This document shows positions 16,165-25,432 of a stretch of DNA of 64,000 bases, in pieces. The DNA comes from an uncultured Prevotellaceae bacterium (GTDB lineage Bacteria; Bacteroidota; Bacteroidia; Bacteroidales; Muribaculaceae), in NCBI GenBank assembly GCA_900317835.1, contig ONIL01000009.1:1-64000 (forward strand). The letters are read 5' to 3'. Numbering within the stretch: the stretch's first letter is position 1; each line of letters begins with the position of its first letter. The translations under genes and the position numbers were made by a program. Under the pieces are notes generated by a model. The model had not been told where the DNA came from. It did not search any database and saw only the letters and a list, made by a program, of their open reading frames with translations.

Positions 16165-17175
16165 TCACGGTCTTTGTTTATACTGATAGTAAGGTTTGTA
16201 CATGTCCCTTTCAGTACCGAATAGGTGTGGACTTTTTTTGTATGCCTGATGTACCTCGTATTGAAGTTTATTCCCATCGTATTGCGTTGGCAGAAACTTT
16301 CGTCTGAGATATTCCAGCGCGGTAGACTCATGAACACCTGCTTTGGATAACGTATGAGCCTGAACGTAAACGCTTCTAGTCCTATTGCCGTCACTAAGGT
16401 TTATTTCATTGAACGGTTTCCACTTGCAATCCAGGATTCTGATTATTTCATCGTCCGTTATATGGTTCGATGGGAGCCCCATTTGAGCCAAAATTTGACC
16501 ATAATTCAATTGCGGTGAATTCGGCTGAGCAGTAGCGTTAACATTCGATGAGCCTTGTTGGGATTTGCCAGGTCTATTAAATGCTGGGTCATACACATAG
16601 TGCCAAGGCTGAGCATAGGGATTATAATACAAATCTGGGTCATAACTGATGAAGCACGGGTGACTAAGATCCTCACATAGTTTGTCGGGCTTAATCCCAA
16701 ACGCATCAGTGAATAACTGTTCAACCTGACGATAACAGTTGCCATAGTCAGCAATGCTGTAGTTATCAGTTCTGACGATTACCTTTAATCCGTCACCGCT
16801 AGGGCTCCTGAAATAAGCCAATACAAACGGCCACCATATGATGTTATTTCTGATATGATCCAAATCCTGTTCTGTCTGATGATCTAGATCAATACATACC
16901 AGTGAAGATAGTGATACGCATCCGTTATTATTCTTACGTGTAAAAATCCCCTGCCACATAACGACGAACAGATTCAGTTTTAGCCTATCTCGTTCTTCTT
17001 TGGTGGCGGCATTTCTGATGGCTTGTATATTTTCGGCGATACCGCAGTTTCCACCTCGAATAGCCTCCAAAGGGAGCCAAATAGGACAGTTTTTTTCTTG
17101 CTTCGGATTCTCTATGTCCCATATGTTACGGAACATATTAATTTCAACTCTGTTAATAAATAAATTATTCTCCAT
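16165..17175 (-). CDS. BT4734/BF3469-type (VirE N-terminal-like) primase-like protein, 336 aa
   Basis: Residues about 75-185 carry SLVCIDLDHQTEQD, FRSPSGDGLKVIVRT and YRQVEQLFTDAFG, ending in LSHPCFISYDPDLYYNP. This set is the signature of the BT4734/BF3469 domain, a relative of archaeo-eukaryotic primase folds found on Bacteroidetes mobile elements: an acidic DxD, the S-x-S-G-D-G-K loop and a conserved S-H-P-C. The last 90 residues look like a helical PriCT-type tail (IIRILDCKWKPF...LRRKFLP). It probably primes replication of the element together with the helicase 11 bases upstream in the operon. Confidence 0.75.
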   Translation of the reverse strand: MENNLFINRVEINMFRNIWDIENPKQEKNCPIWLPLEAIRGGNCGIAENIQAIRNAATKEERDRLKLNLFVVMWQGIFTRKNNNGCVSLSSLVCIDLDHQTEQDLDHIRNNIIWWPFVLAYFRSPSGDGLKVIVRTDNYSIADYGNCYRQVEQLFTDAFGIKPDKLCEDLSHPCFISYDPDLYYNPYAQPWHYVYDPAFNRPGKSQQGSSNVNATAQPNSPQLNYGQILAQMGLPSNHITDDEIIRILDCKWKPFNEINLSDGNRTRSVYVQAHTLSKAGVHESTALEYLRRKFLPTQYDGNKLQYEVHQAYKKSPHLFGTERDMYKPYYQYKQRP

Positions 17176-17186
17176 ATCTTGAATTA

Positions 17187-19088
17187 TTACTTTAGTTTAT
17201 ATCCGTTTTGTTTTTTACCGTTTTCGTCTCTGAAACGGGTGGGTACTGCATCGGGTACATATTTAGTGATATCCGTTGCTTTAGCAGTAGCATTCATACC
17301 AAGCCGGTTATACTCTGCTTGAATCATTGATTTGATTTCGGCATTTGAATATACCCTGTCTTGTTCTAAAGTGATATTTACGCTACTGAACTTGGATGCG
17401 TCTTCGAGATGCTTCTTGAGGATGCTCTCAACGTATCCGGAGCGTCTTATCCTTTCAGCGCCAAGACCCCGATAGTATTGTTTGAATTCAATCGGGATTA
17501 CAGATGCTTCTTCGATTATCGGCAACAGCTCAGGATAGCTTTGAGCTGTATCGATATAGAGTTTCATCCGGCGCTGGAAGTTAGCGTCAACAAAGAATTC
17601 CTGGCAGAACTGTTTATATAGCTGTTCGGCCTGTGAGTACTGGTGAGTGGCATTAAAGCCATTGTTCCTCATGCAACGTAGCATTTGATAAGAGCCTCGG
17701 TACTGCATCATTTTGATTTCCACAGCACGGAGATCTGCGATAAATGCCAGATCATTGCAAACGGCACATGGCGTACTGCCATAGTCCTCGACGTCAAGAT
17801 AGTCTTTAGTGTACTTGTCAATGACCTGGGCTGTCTTTAATTTGTTGAGAATGCCTGGATCTGTTATCTGTTGTAGCTGCTGAACCCTGGCAATCGTTGC
17901 GTTGCGTTTTGCATCATAGTACTGGATCATCTGTCGTTCATTCATACTATCCTCTAGGTTGGTGTCCTTGTAGAAGTAATATATCTCGTTCCTGAACGGA
18001 TTGTTTCTTGAACGGCATCGGCCCGCTATTTGAGGCAGGTCAATAGAGATGTCCAGGCATAGATTATCCCTGTTACTGTCAGCGAATACGTATGTCGTAG
18101 AACAATCGGAATAGAAATCCGTCCCCTCAAATGCACACTTGGTGACGAAAGTGAAAGGCTTGTTTTGCGACTTGTACTCTACTTCGTTAGGCACAACGCC
18201 AATGGCATGATGAACTTTTCTCAGAGCCGTTCTGTTTTTCGGCTCATTAGCACAGATCACCAATGTTTCGCTTGGCATCAAGTTGTTTTTATTGACGATA
18301 GAGACAATATCTGTCACGCTATTCAGAAAGAACACCGCTTCAGTCGAATTGTACTGCTGTCCATCTATGATTTTAGATTTGAAGAAGCCGTTGACTCGAT
18401 AATCTTCAATGATTTTGCTTACTTCGGACGTTGTACTACGCATCTTCGAGTAAAACACCTGAACAGACTCCACACGGTCCGGATCCCATTGAAGTGTCAC
18501 GTAGGGCATGTCTTTAAACTCACCCATTAGGTCAAGATAGACTTCGTTCAATGGAGTGGCACTAATATAGACAATCCTGTTTTGAAGTGTATTCAGTCGG
18601 TGCAGCAGGTTGATTTCAGTCGATCCTTTCATCCTGACATCAGTGAAAATACAGGTAAATTCGTCAACAACGATTACAAACTGATCCAATAATCCCCGTT
18701 TTAATAGTGCATCCACCACATGAACCAGTGAATCATACGTCACCATGATCTTCGGCACCAGTGGCTGAGTTCCGAAAGGACTTGCCCCACAACGGCACAA
18801 GTAGTTCTCCATGTCGGCAATGGACTCGCTTAGATCACATCCGCAACTCCTGTCGAAATAGTACACTTTCCCAGCCGTCCTGCCGTTCTTTAGCTTGCTG
18901 GTGATAAGATTACACCTTGGGCTCAGTAGAATCACAGGTTGGTCATTCGTCAAGAAGTGATCCGTGCATCCACAACCGCATATCGACTTATTAAGGATGA
19001 TGTGTCCTGGCGGCAATTCATTATCAAACCCTGTCCAATCAGATAGATACTGGCACTCTTTAGGTACCTTAATGTCATAATTAACCAT
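17187..19088 (-). CDS. Divergent DEAD-like helicase of a mobile replicon, 633 aa
   Basis: I chose the ATG at 19088; a further in-frame ATG at 19139 gives 17 extra residues. IVVDEFTCIFTDV is a DE-F-T Walker B, ISATPLNEVY is motif III, and QIAGRCRSR is motif VI, so this is an SF2-like helicase. The Walker A position (NKSICGCGCTDHF, residues 34-46) lacks the usual GKT lysine, and the first 100 residues contain eight cysteines (37, 39, 41, 59, 82, 84, 98, 100) besides C12, which may bind metal. Encoded directly before the primase-like gene, so it probably unwinds the origin or fork. Confidence 0.65.
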   Translation of the reverse strand: MVNYDIKVPKECQYLSDWTGFDNELPPGHIILNKSICGCGCTDHFLTNDQPVILLSPRCNLITSKLKNGRTAGKVYYFDRSCGCDLSESIADMENYLCRCGASPFGTQPLVPKIMVTYDSLVHVVDALLKRGLLDQFVIVVDEFTCIFTDVRMKGSTEINLLHRLNTLQNRIVYISATPLNEVYLDLMGEFKDMPYVTLQWDPDRVESVQVFYSKMRSTTSEVSKIIEDYRVNGFFKSKIIDGQQYNSTEAVFFLNSVTDIVSIVNKNNLMPSETLVICANEPKNRTALRKVHHAIGVVPNEVEYKSQNKPFTFVTKCAFEGTDFYSDCSTTYVFADSNRDNLCLDISIDLPQIAGRCRSRNNPFRNEIYYFYKDTNLEDSMNERQMIQYYDAKRNATIARVQQLQQITDPGILNKLKTAQVIDKYTKDYLDVEDYGSTPCAVCNDLAFIADLRAVEIKMMQYRGSYQMLRCMRNNGFNATHQYSQAEQLYKQFCQEFFVDANFQRRMKLYIDTAQSYPELLPIIEEASVIPIEFKQYYRGLGAERIRRSGYVESILKKHLEDASKFSSVNITLEQDRVYSNAEIKSMIQAEYNRLGMNATAKATDITKYVPDAVPTRFRDENGKKQNGYKLK

Positions 19089-19405
19089 ATTTTTTATATT
19101 TAAAATTGTTAATCTCGAATGATAAATATTGTCATTCACAGGTATTAAGAATTGAGGGGATTTGAATTCCCCCTTTTTTTATTACACAATGCATCCTGGT
19201 ATCTAAGCCCTTAGCCCCAGCTCTTTCTTTGCTTAGATGAGATGTCGTATTTACTTCGATTTCTTCTTTTATCATACACTTTTCCACTCTATAAATGCAA
19301 TATTTGTTTTGCATATTATTAAGTCATTTATTGAATATACTTTGTGTGTTATACATCGGGACTTTGGCGGCACGATTAGGGCACATCAAAGTCAGAAAAC
19401 TGGGG

Positions 19406-19496
19406 TGCGACAAATGTTATTATAATAATACCATGGGGGATTAACGCTCAAAACGGCAGAACCCCCATAGTATTATTTTTTATTTAAATTGTCGCA
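19406..19496. other. Long palindrome, candidate replication or transfer origin
   Basis: Inner arms AATAATACCATGGGGG (19424-19439) and CCCCCATAGTATTATT (19462-19477) pair at 15 of 16 positions around a 22-base loop. Outer arms TGCGACAA (19406-19413) and TTGTCGCA (19489-19496) pair fully. A third GCGACAA lies in the palindrome TGTCGCGACA at 19542. The structure sits in a 600-base noncoding gap of the minus-strand replication module, beside the helicase and primase-like genes. The same gap holds ATCTAAGC/GCTTAGAT arms at 19201 and 19231. Confidence 0.55.
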
Positions 19497-19691
19497 TTTC
19501 AAGTCTATCCTGCTGAAAATCAATGATGAGAGTCGGAATTATGTCGCGACAATAGCATTATCGATGCAAGATGGACATTTTGTTTTGTCGTTTTATGTCC
19601 AGATGCTAGAATAGATCATAATAACTAGCAAAATCAGTTTGAAGACCACATATATTACACACTCTCGGTGTGTGAATTTATACGAAATTAT

Positions 19692-20450
19692 TTACAAGAA
19701 GTCTGGAATATACTTCCCGGGATTTAACTCGATATTCCGCTTGTGCCCGTCTTCTTTCTTTCTTGCATAATAAGTATTGAGCCTTTCATCATCACCTTCA
19801 ACCCACATAAGATTATCTGACGAGCAATTCATCCTGTCGTAGTCAATATGTAGAATCGCTGGATCCTTAAAGACACTGTCGTCACCCTGTATGTAACCAG
19901 CAATTTTCATGAGATTATCAAGGTACACACGTTCAGGAAAAATTGAGTAAGGCTTGGACACTATGATATGAGGCGGCATCCACACTTCCAGATCAACGTC
20001 ACTATCATACATGCTGTCATAAATCGTCATGGGTTTGCCGTCCTGCTCAACGTGCCCGTCCTTAAATATAGTGACGATATTGCCATAGCATCTGAGATTG
20101 ATAGACGGTGCATCGGTATGCTCATACGGCTGAATGACCCACTCTAGGTTGCTGGCATCACAATTCATGGCATCGCCATCCTTGTGATTGACTCTGTATC
20201 TTTTGTTGTCCATCGGCTTTGGAGGACAATAGCAAGTGATTACAGCTAGATCGATAGGCACCCTAGGACCATTCGGCTTCTTGATATATTTGCCAGCATC
20301 ATCTGTTTTGATCTTAATCTGTTTTATAACAGGTTTACTATACTTGATACCATATTTCATACCGGCCACTTTGCCGTCTCTTGAAATATAAATCCTGCCT
20401 TTGACAAAATACCGGCAGCTAACACCATCAATAATTACTGTTTTAGGCAT
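19692..20450 (-). CDS. HNH-like protein with a duplicated HNH motif, 252 aa
   Basis: RVNHKDGDAMNCDASNLEWV (near residue 86) is a good match to the HNH_3 core found in phage homing endonucleases. A second, altered version, ILHIDYDRMNCSSDNLMWV, occurs near residue 207 and keeps histidine, D and N but loses the first N. The N-terminal third has short beta repeats like those of NUMOD-type regions. The protein may be a DNA nickase or an element-encoded endonuclease. It begins where a decayed small gene ends, within a chain of short overlapping genes. Confidence 0.65.
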   Translation of the reverse strand: MPKTVIIDGVSCRYFVKGRIYISRDGKVAGMKYGIKYSKPVIKQIKIKTDDAGKYIKKPNGPRVPIDLAVITCYCPPKPMDNKRYRVNHKDGDAMNCDASNLEWVIQPYEHTDAPSINLRCYGNIVTIFKDGHVEQDGKPMTIYDSMYDSDVDLEVWMPPHIIVSKPYSIFPERVYLDNLMKIAGYIQGDDSVFKDPAILHIDYDRMNCSSDNLMWVEGDDERLNTYYARKKEDGHKRNIELNPGKYIPDFL

Positions 20451-20646
20451 AATTCAATTTGTTTATAGTTACACTCCATATATATATCATATGGCAGGTT
20501 TGTAGTGAACTGGATATCATATACTTCTTCACCGTCATTGTCTTATTTGCAGTGTCACCGTTGCAGATGATTGCAAGAAATCCATTTTCTTTGTACCCTG
20601 TATAACCTATTTTACTAATGTCTTCTTTCTCTACTTGAATGTTCAT
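20443..20646 (-). pseudogene. Frameshifted, shortened copy of the 197-aa protein's C-terminal domain
   Basis: The first 37 codons (MNIQVEKEDISKIGYTGY...GFLAIICNGDT) match the C-terminal half of the protein at 21693 (MNIQVKKTDICNIGYEHL...GFLAIVCHDDT). The middle of that domain is missing, and its last part reappears in another frame: DGEEVYDIQFTTNLPYDIYM corresponds to DEVYDGMIVTNLPYKIYDM. The 67-aa frame therefore reads out of phase at its end. Most likely a degenerating duplicate. Confidence 0.65.
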
Positions 20647-20909
20647 AATTCTTTATTATGTTTCCTGCTGATGATTCTCAACGTGATTCCCTTCGAAGCT
20701 AAGTAGTTAACAAGTCGTCCATATTGCTGTTTGCGTTGGCGTTTTCTGGGGCATATCACAAAGAGGTCCATCAGCTTTATCGTCAGCTCATAATCGTTAC
20801 CGCAGTTATAAGCCGCCTTGAATCCCTCGTCATGTTGCTTGAGGGATTCTATGTCGAGGGCGAAATACCGCTCCTCTATTTCATTTGCATGTTGGTATGT
20901 GTTGTTCAT
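20643..20909 (-). CDS. Small basic protein of the CPRxRxRK pair, 88 aa
   Basis: The C-terminal 45 residues (ELTIKLMDLFVICPRKRQRK...ITLRI) match those of the 115-aa protein at 21349 (SITVELKKLLEICPRRRRRK...VTLKI). The arginine/lysine cluster after CPR suggests nucleic-acid binding. The N-terminal halves differ. Its stop overlaps the start of the decayed gene after it (ATGA). Family not recognised. Confidence 0.55.
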   Translation of the reverse strand: MNNTYQHANEIEERYFALDIESLKQHDEGFKAAYNCGNDYELTIKLMDLFVICPRKRQRKQQYGRLVNYLASKGITLRIISRKHNKEL

Positions 20910-20920
20910 TGTACTAAGAT

Positions 20921-21352
20921 TTAATAGTAATAATCGATTGACATCATCAGCCCTGTGAAATTTGAATACATAATATTTGCTTTCTTGAACTTGCTGGCTT
21001 TATAGTAATTTGAATTCCTTTTATAGATAGCAGCAAAATCGTCAGTGTTGATCGAATATTCAAATCCAGGGAAGCGGGGGAGCATATAGCCATATGCAGG
21101 CTGGAACCCATCACATTCGCCTGTTATCAACCAAGAAACGAATTCAGGCATTTCTAAAGGAGTATCAGGCTTTGATGTTGAAACTGTCCACTTAAATTGA
21201 ACCTTCTGAGCACACGAAAGCTCCACTTTGAATACTCCTTTCAAGTTTTTCCCGTTGAAGTTGGCAAGATCATCGTTCACGCTGTCTTCAAACGGTTTCG
21301 TGTCTTTTAGGTCCAAGTTCCGAACTTTACCCATTATCCAAATACGTTTCAT
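20921..21352 (-). CDS. Hypothetical protein of the replicon module, 143 aa
   Basis: Starts with an ATGA overlap with the 115-aa gene upstream, which fixes the start at 21352; an internal ATG at codon 7 (MGKVRNLD) is the alternative. Aromatic-rich, with no signal peptide or membrane segment and no recognised motif. Position inside the overlapping chain suggests an element-encoded accessory function. Confidence 0.5.
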   Translation of the reverse strand: MKRIWIMGKVRNLDLKDTKPFEDSVNDDLANFNGKNLKGVFKVELSCAQKVQFKWTVSTSKPDTPLEMPEFVSWLITGECDGFQPAYGYMLPRFPGFEYSINTDDFAAIYKRNSNYYKASKFKKANIMYSNFTGLMMSIDYYY

Positions 21353-21696
21353 CCTTTTTGAGATTTAATTTTTAACGTCACGCCCATCTCGTCGAGCGTT
21401 TTCTGGAGGTTACGATACGCATCTTTCCTTCGCCGTCTCCTTGGACAAATCTCCAGTAATTTTTTCAATTCTACCGTGATGCTCATCCCATTGGCAAAAG
21501 GTCCGTATTCAGCCTCTAGTCTTTTGATCTCATCGGCATATGGGTCAACTGGTTGTTGCCCGTCATCCATATCATCCGGTGCCGCATTAAACTCACTTTT
21601 TTCCTCAGCCTCAAGACACAATCTGCGGAAATCTGTCATCGGCTGTTGCGCTGTCTCTGGCATAACAGAAAACAGCGCTTGCATCAATTGAATCAT
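21349..21696 (-). CDS. Basic-tailed protein of the CPRxRxRK pair, 115 aa
   Basis: The acidic N-terminal half (EAEEKSEFNAAPDDMDDG) is followed by a C-terminal domain with ICPRRRRRKDAYRNLQ, paralogous to the 88-aa protein at 20643. Overlaps its neighbours on both sides by four bases, so translation is probably coupled. The basic helix suggests DNA or RNA contact. Function unknown. Confidence 0.55.
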   Translation of the reverse strand: MIQLMQALFSVMPETAQQPMTDFRRLCLEAEEKSEFNAAPDDMDDGQQPVDPYADEIKRLEAEYGPFANGMSITVELKKLLEICPRRRRRKDAYRNLQKTLDEMGVTLKIKSQKG

Positions 21697-22286
21697 ACTA
21701 TCATATCATATATCTTATACGGTAGGTTTGTGACAATCATACCATCGTATACTTCATCGACTTCATTCAATACGTAGTCTTTCACGTCAATGACCTTGTA
21801 CTCATCGCCGAAGCACTTCAAAATGGATCTCAGCAGAATCTCTTCAATCTCAGTAGTGTCATCGTGGCATACTATCGCCAGGAATCCACCTTCATTAAGA
21901 TGTTCATATCCAATATTACAAATGTCCGTTTTCTTAACCTGGATATTCATATTAACATCTGATGCTTTTATTTTATAAGACATTGATTTATCGACTTCAA
22001 CACCTTTATCATGTAGCCAAGACTTAATCTTTTCAAGTGTTCCAGGCATACCATCGTGAGCGATATGCCACTCAACGACCTTGCCGTCAGTGACATCACG
22101 ATCTCTTTCAGTTTCTCTCCAATCGTAAATTGAGAAATGTGTCAAATCTTCCATGTCAAAATGCCATTCTTTCTGAATCATGAAATCACTGCGTTCAAAA
22201 TGTGGTTCCCCAATACACTTCACAAGGTCCTGATAGGTCATGTAAATTGCACCTTCGTAATAATCTTCAGACCAATTACTCTCCAT
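21693..22286 (-). CDS. Hypothetical two-domain protein, first gene of the minus-strand chain, 197 aa
   Basis: The N-terminal 115 residues contain EDLTHFSIYDWRETERDRD and GKVVEWHIAHDG, which look like a compact alpha/beta domain. The C-terminal 85 residues (from MNIQVKKTDI) form a second unit that also occurs as the decayed copy at 20443. First gene of a run of overlapping genes read leftward. No promoter of the TAnnTTTG type is obvious upstream. I do not recognise either domain. Confidence 0.5.
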   Translation of the reverse strand: MESNWSEDYYEGAIYMTYQDLVKCIGEPHFERSDFMIQKEWHFDMEDLTHFSIYDWRETERDRDVTDGKVVEWHIAHDGMPGTLEKIKSWLHDKGVEVDKSMSYKIKASDVNMNIQVKKTDICNIGYEHLNEGGFLAIVCHDDTTEIEEILLRSILKCFGDEYKVIDVKDYVLNEVDEVYDGMIVTNLPYKIYDMIV

Positions 22287-22439
22287 AATTTATTGTTATT
22301 TAGATATTTATAATATTCATTATAGTAATAAGGAGACAATACCGTTCAAATCTCCTTTTTCATCATTTCATAAGGCTTTACCCCGCCATTTTCCGCGTTT
22401 TTCACGTTTTAGAGCCGATTGAATATGATTTATATTGAT

Positions 22440-22474
22440 TTTGACTGGAATTATTGATATTTTTAGTATATTTG
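22440..22474 (+). promoter_or_regulatory. Candidate promoter of the defence island
   Basis: TATATTTG at 22467-22474 is an exact -7 box; the best upstream TTTG is at 22440, 23 bases away, slightly long. The leader to the ATG at 22577 is 100 bases and contains GACC/GGTC and CCTGCAGG palindromes near 22517-22537. It is the only strong promoter-like signal I see before a series of co-directional genes that runs to 52390. Confidence 0.5.
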
Positions 22475-22576
22475 CGGTCACGAATAAGAAGATATAATCT
22501 TCTTATCACCTGAAAGCGACCTTTGGTCGGCCTGCAGGGACTGCATTGGAGTTTGTTTTAATAATAAAAATCATCT

Positions 22577-25420
22577 ATGGCAAATTACTCAGCAGGACAA
22601 CGCATTAATGTAAGAGGAGAAGAATTTAGAATTACTAAAGTTGAGCCAAATCAGAACCGGCAACACATAATCTACGCTATTGGTCTGAGCGAACTTGTCA
22701 GCAATAAGCACTACATTTTCGACACAGCCATTGATAATGATATTTTCGTGGTATCGCCAGAGAATACAGTTCTCGTACCCGACGAGAGCCCTCAATGCCG
22801 TTCTACTCGCTTGTTAATCGAATCAAACATCCGTAGTAACGATTACACTTCTCGTAGAATCTGTATCGCTCAAAAGGGTGCATTCAACTTGGCGGACTAT
22901 CAGTTGGAGCCTACATTGAAGGCATTTGACCAGCCTCGCCCCAGACTGTTAATAGCTGATGGTGTAGGCTTGGGAAAAACTATTGAAGTGGGTATTTTCC
23001 TGACTGAGATGATTCGTCGAGGTCGTGGACGTCGCATCCTTGTTTGTGCGCTCAAGAGTATTTTGGCACAGTTCCAAGAGGAAATGTGGAACCGCTTTGC
23101 TATTCCACTCATGCGTCTTGACAGTGCTGGTGTTGACCATATCCGCACTGAAATCCCAATGAATAAGAATCCTTTCGACTTCTACGATAAAACCATTATC
23201 TCAATCGACACGCTGAAGAACAACGGTAAGTTCCGTGCGTGGTTGGAGAAGACCCGATGGGACATCATAGTTATAGACGAGTGCCACACCGTGGCAAACG
23301 ACGACAGTCTGCGTGGTGAACTTGCTCAATTCCTGTCTCGCCGCTGCGATAGCCTCATTCTCACCAGTGCCACACCGCACAATGGAAGTGCCGAATCATT
23401 TGCAAACCTGATGAGAATGCTTGAGCCAACGTCCATTCCTCAAAGTGGTGTATATACTCGCGAAGATGTCAAGGACTACTATGTCCGTCGTTTCAAGAAC
23501 GACATTCAAGATGCCAAAATCCGCAGCAACTTCCAAGAACGCGAGGTGGTTCCTATTTCTGTTGAACTGACAGATCAAGAAGAAGCGCTTCTTAATTTGC
23601 AACAGCGCATCAAGTTCCGTAGCATTAAAGAAAGCAATGATTCTGAGAAACAAGACCTCTTGTTTGCTATCTCACTTTTCAAAACATTCCTATCAAGTCC
23701 TGCTGCTGCTTTAAAATCGGTACAGAACCGAATGGAAAAAACTGAATCCAATCGTGAGGAATTGGAATCTTTAGCCGATCAGCTGCAAGATATGCTTGAT
23801 TTGCATATTGACAGTCGCTACATCGCTTTCCGCAACATGCTTATAAAACTTGGTTGGAAAGGCAAAAAATCCGATGAACGCATTGTTGTATTTACCGAGC
23901 GCATCGAGACGATGAAATATCTCCAACGTCGTTTGCTCGAAGACTTTAATATGAATGAAAAGCAGATAGTGCTTTTCAACGGAAGCCTTTCAGATACCGA
24001 GCAAGAAGAAATGGTTGCCGACTTTGGTAAGGAAGATAGTGATGTGCGTGTGTTTATTTCTAGCGACAGCGGTTCGCAGGGAGTAAACCTGCACTACTAC
24101 TGCCACCTCATGTTCAATTACGATATTCCTTGGAGTTTGATTACACTGGAGCAGCGCAACGGACGCATTGATCGTTATGGTCAGAAACAAACACCATATA
24201 TTTTCTATCTTGTAGCCAAAAGCAAACAAGAAGGCGTCAAAAGCGATTTCGCTGTTATTGAAAAACTTGTTGCCAAAGAAGACGAGGTTCACAAAACACT
24301 TGGCGACGCGCAAAGCGTCATGAACCTCTACAGCGCCGACAAAGAAGAAATCGCAGTTAGAGAGGCGATAAAGAAAGGCGACAAGGATTTTCTTGAAGAA
24401 AAACCTGGCGACGATGAAAAGAAAAAACGCCGCCGCCGTGGAGGTTTCTTTGCCATGGACAAGAACACCACACCGCCCGTAGAACATGAACAGCTGCTTG
24501 AGCCGCAGCTTTCGCTCTACGACGGAGACATGCAATTCTACAGCGACCTCTTCGATGAACTTAAAGCAAAGGGCAGCGTGCGACACGACGATGTAACAAT
24601 CGTTGATGCCGACGTGCCTTATATCGAAGTCACAGAGACAGACGAATTGCAGCAAGTGCTCTATGATATGCCGCGTGAGGCAAAGCCAGGCGCCGACCAC
24701 ATCTACCGCCTGTGCAATAATAAGGAGGTCGTTATGAACTCTATCGCCGAAAGCCGCAAGACAAAAGAAAATGCCTGGGCGAGGATGCAGATTCTCTATG
24801 ACCAGCATCCAATCATTCAATATATGCTCACCAAGCTTGCCGCTTCAGTACCAAAAGAGCAAGCCTTCGTTGTAAAGCATGACATGTTCACGGCGGGGCT
24901 TGCCCATTACGTGTTCTACGGTAGTCTTGCCAATGGTCTTGGCCAAAACCTCATCAGCAAGTTCTTCGTAGTTACGATGGACATGGAGAAGCAAACTTTA
25001 GCGGGCAGACCATGTTCACTTGCCGACTTCATGCAGCAATACCCTGCATTGTCGGGTGCTATCTATCCGCAGCACACCAGCCAGGATGAGCTTGATCTAT
25101 TGCAAGATTTGTTGAAAGATGCGATAGACAACGGCAATGTATACTATATGTTTGAGAAGCAGGACGAAGTTGGTAAAATAATGGAAGACCAACTTAAAGA
25201 ATACAATGCCAAACTCAAAAAATGGCACGATGATGCACTTGGACAAGTTACCATTGACTTCGGTCCAGATGCAATCCCTATCATGCAGCGCAACTATAAG
25301 GGCAAACTTGAAGAAGTCGAAAAAATCAGTGACGAGTCAAGTCAATTCTTCAAAGACCTGTGCACGCTCGACAAGGTTGAACCTTACATTAAAGTTCTAG
25401 CAGTTTATTTCAATCATTAA
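22577..25420 (+). CDS. SNF2/RapA-type helicase (DrmD-like), 947 aa
   Basis: The helicase core is complete: Walker A DGVGLGKT at residues 128-135, IVIDECHT (DECH) near 234, LTSATPHNG motif III, and the C-terminal pair SQGVNLHYY and [11 protein letters not shown] near 525. This is the RapA/HepA branch of SNF2, the type seen as DrmD in class 1 DISARM. The 350 residues after the motor, with a basic KKKRRRRGG patch near 615, are specific to this family and unassigned. The adenine methylase gene follows 12 bases later, the same pair as in DISARM. Likely a DNA translocase acting with the methylase. Confidence 0.8.
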   Translation: MANYSAGQRINVRGEEFRITKVEPNQNRQHIIYAIGLSELVSNKHYIFDTAIDNDIFVVSPENTVLVPDESPQCRSTRLLIESNIRSNDYTSRRICIAQKGAFNLADYQLEPTLKAFDQPRPRLLIADGVGLGKTIEVGIFLTEMIRRGRGRRILVCALKSILAQFQEEMWNRFAIPLMRLDSAGVDHIRTEIPMNKNPFDFYDKTIISIDTLKNNGKFRAWLEKTRWDIIVIDECHTVANDDSLRGELAQFLSRRCDSLILTSATPHNGSAESFANLMRMLEPTSIPQSGVYTREDVKDYYVRRFKNDIQDAKIRSNFQEREVVPISVELTDQEEALLNLQQRIKFRSIKESNDSEKQDLLFAISLFKTFLSSPAAALKSVQNRMEKTESNREELESLADQLQDMLDLHIDSRYIAFRNMLIKLGWKGKKSDERIVVFTERIETMKYLQRRLLEDFNMNEKQIVLFNGSLSDTEQEEMVADFGKEDSDVRVFISSDSGSQGVNLHYYCHLMFNYDIPWSLITLEQRNGRIDRYGQKQTPYIFYLVAKSKQEGVKSDFAVIEKLVAKEDEVHKTLGDAQSVMNLYSADKEEIAVREAIKKGDKDFLEEKPGDDEKKKRRRRGGFFAMDKNTTPPVEHEQLLEPQLSLYDGDMQFYSDLFDELKAKGSVRHDDVTIVDADVPYIEVTETDELQQVLYDMPREAKPGADHIYRLCNNKEVVMNSIAESRKTKENAWARMQILYDQHPIIQYMLTKLAASVPKEQAFVVKHDMFTAGLAHYVFYGSLANGLGQNLISKFFVVTMDMEKQTLAGRPCSLADFMQQYPALSGAIYPQHTSQDELDLLQDLLKDAIDNGNVYYMFEKQDEVGKIMEDQLKEYNAKLKKWHDDALGQVTIDFGPDAIPIMQRNYKGKLEEVEKISDESSQFFKDLCTLDKVEPYIKVLAVYFNH

Positions 25421-25432
25421 TTCATTACTATT

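Noticed and set aside
15972-16394. Open frame of 140 codons on the minus strand
   Set aside because: It overlaps the BT4734-type primase-like gene in another frame for most of its length and has no motif; a shadow.
19132-19240. Possible tRNA-like sequence (GGGGGAATTCAAATCCCC on the minus strand)
   Set aside because: It resembles a T-arm, but the loop is out of register and no acceptor, D-arm or anticodon stem pairs with it. GGGGA...TCCCC with seven T residues on the plus strand reads better as a simple hairpin.
23990-24820. 276-codon minus-strand frame
   Set aside because: Antisense to the SNF2 helicase motor region, no independent support.
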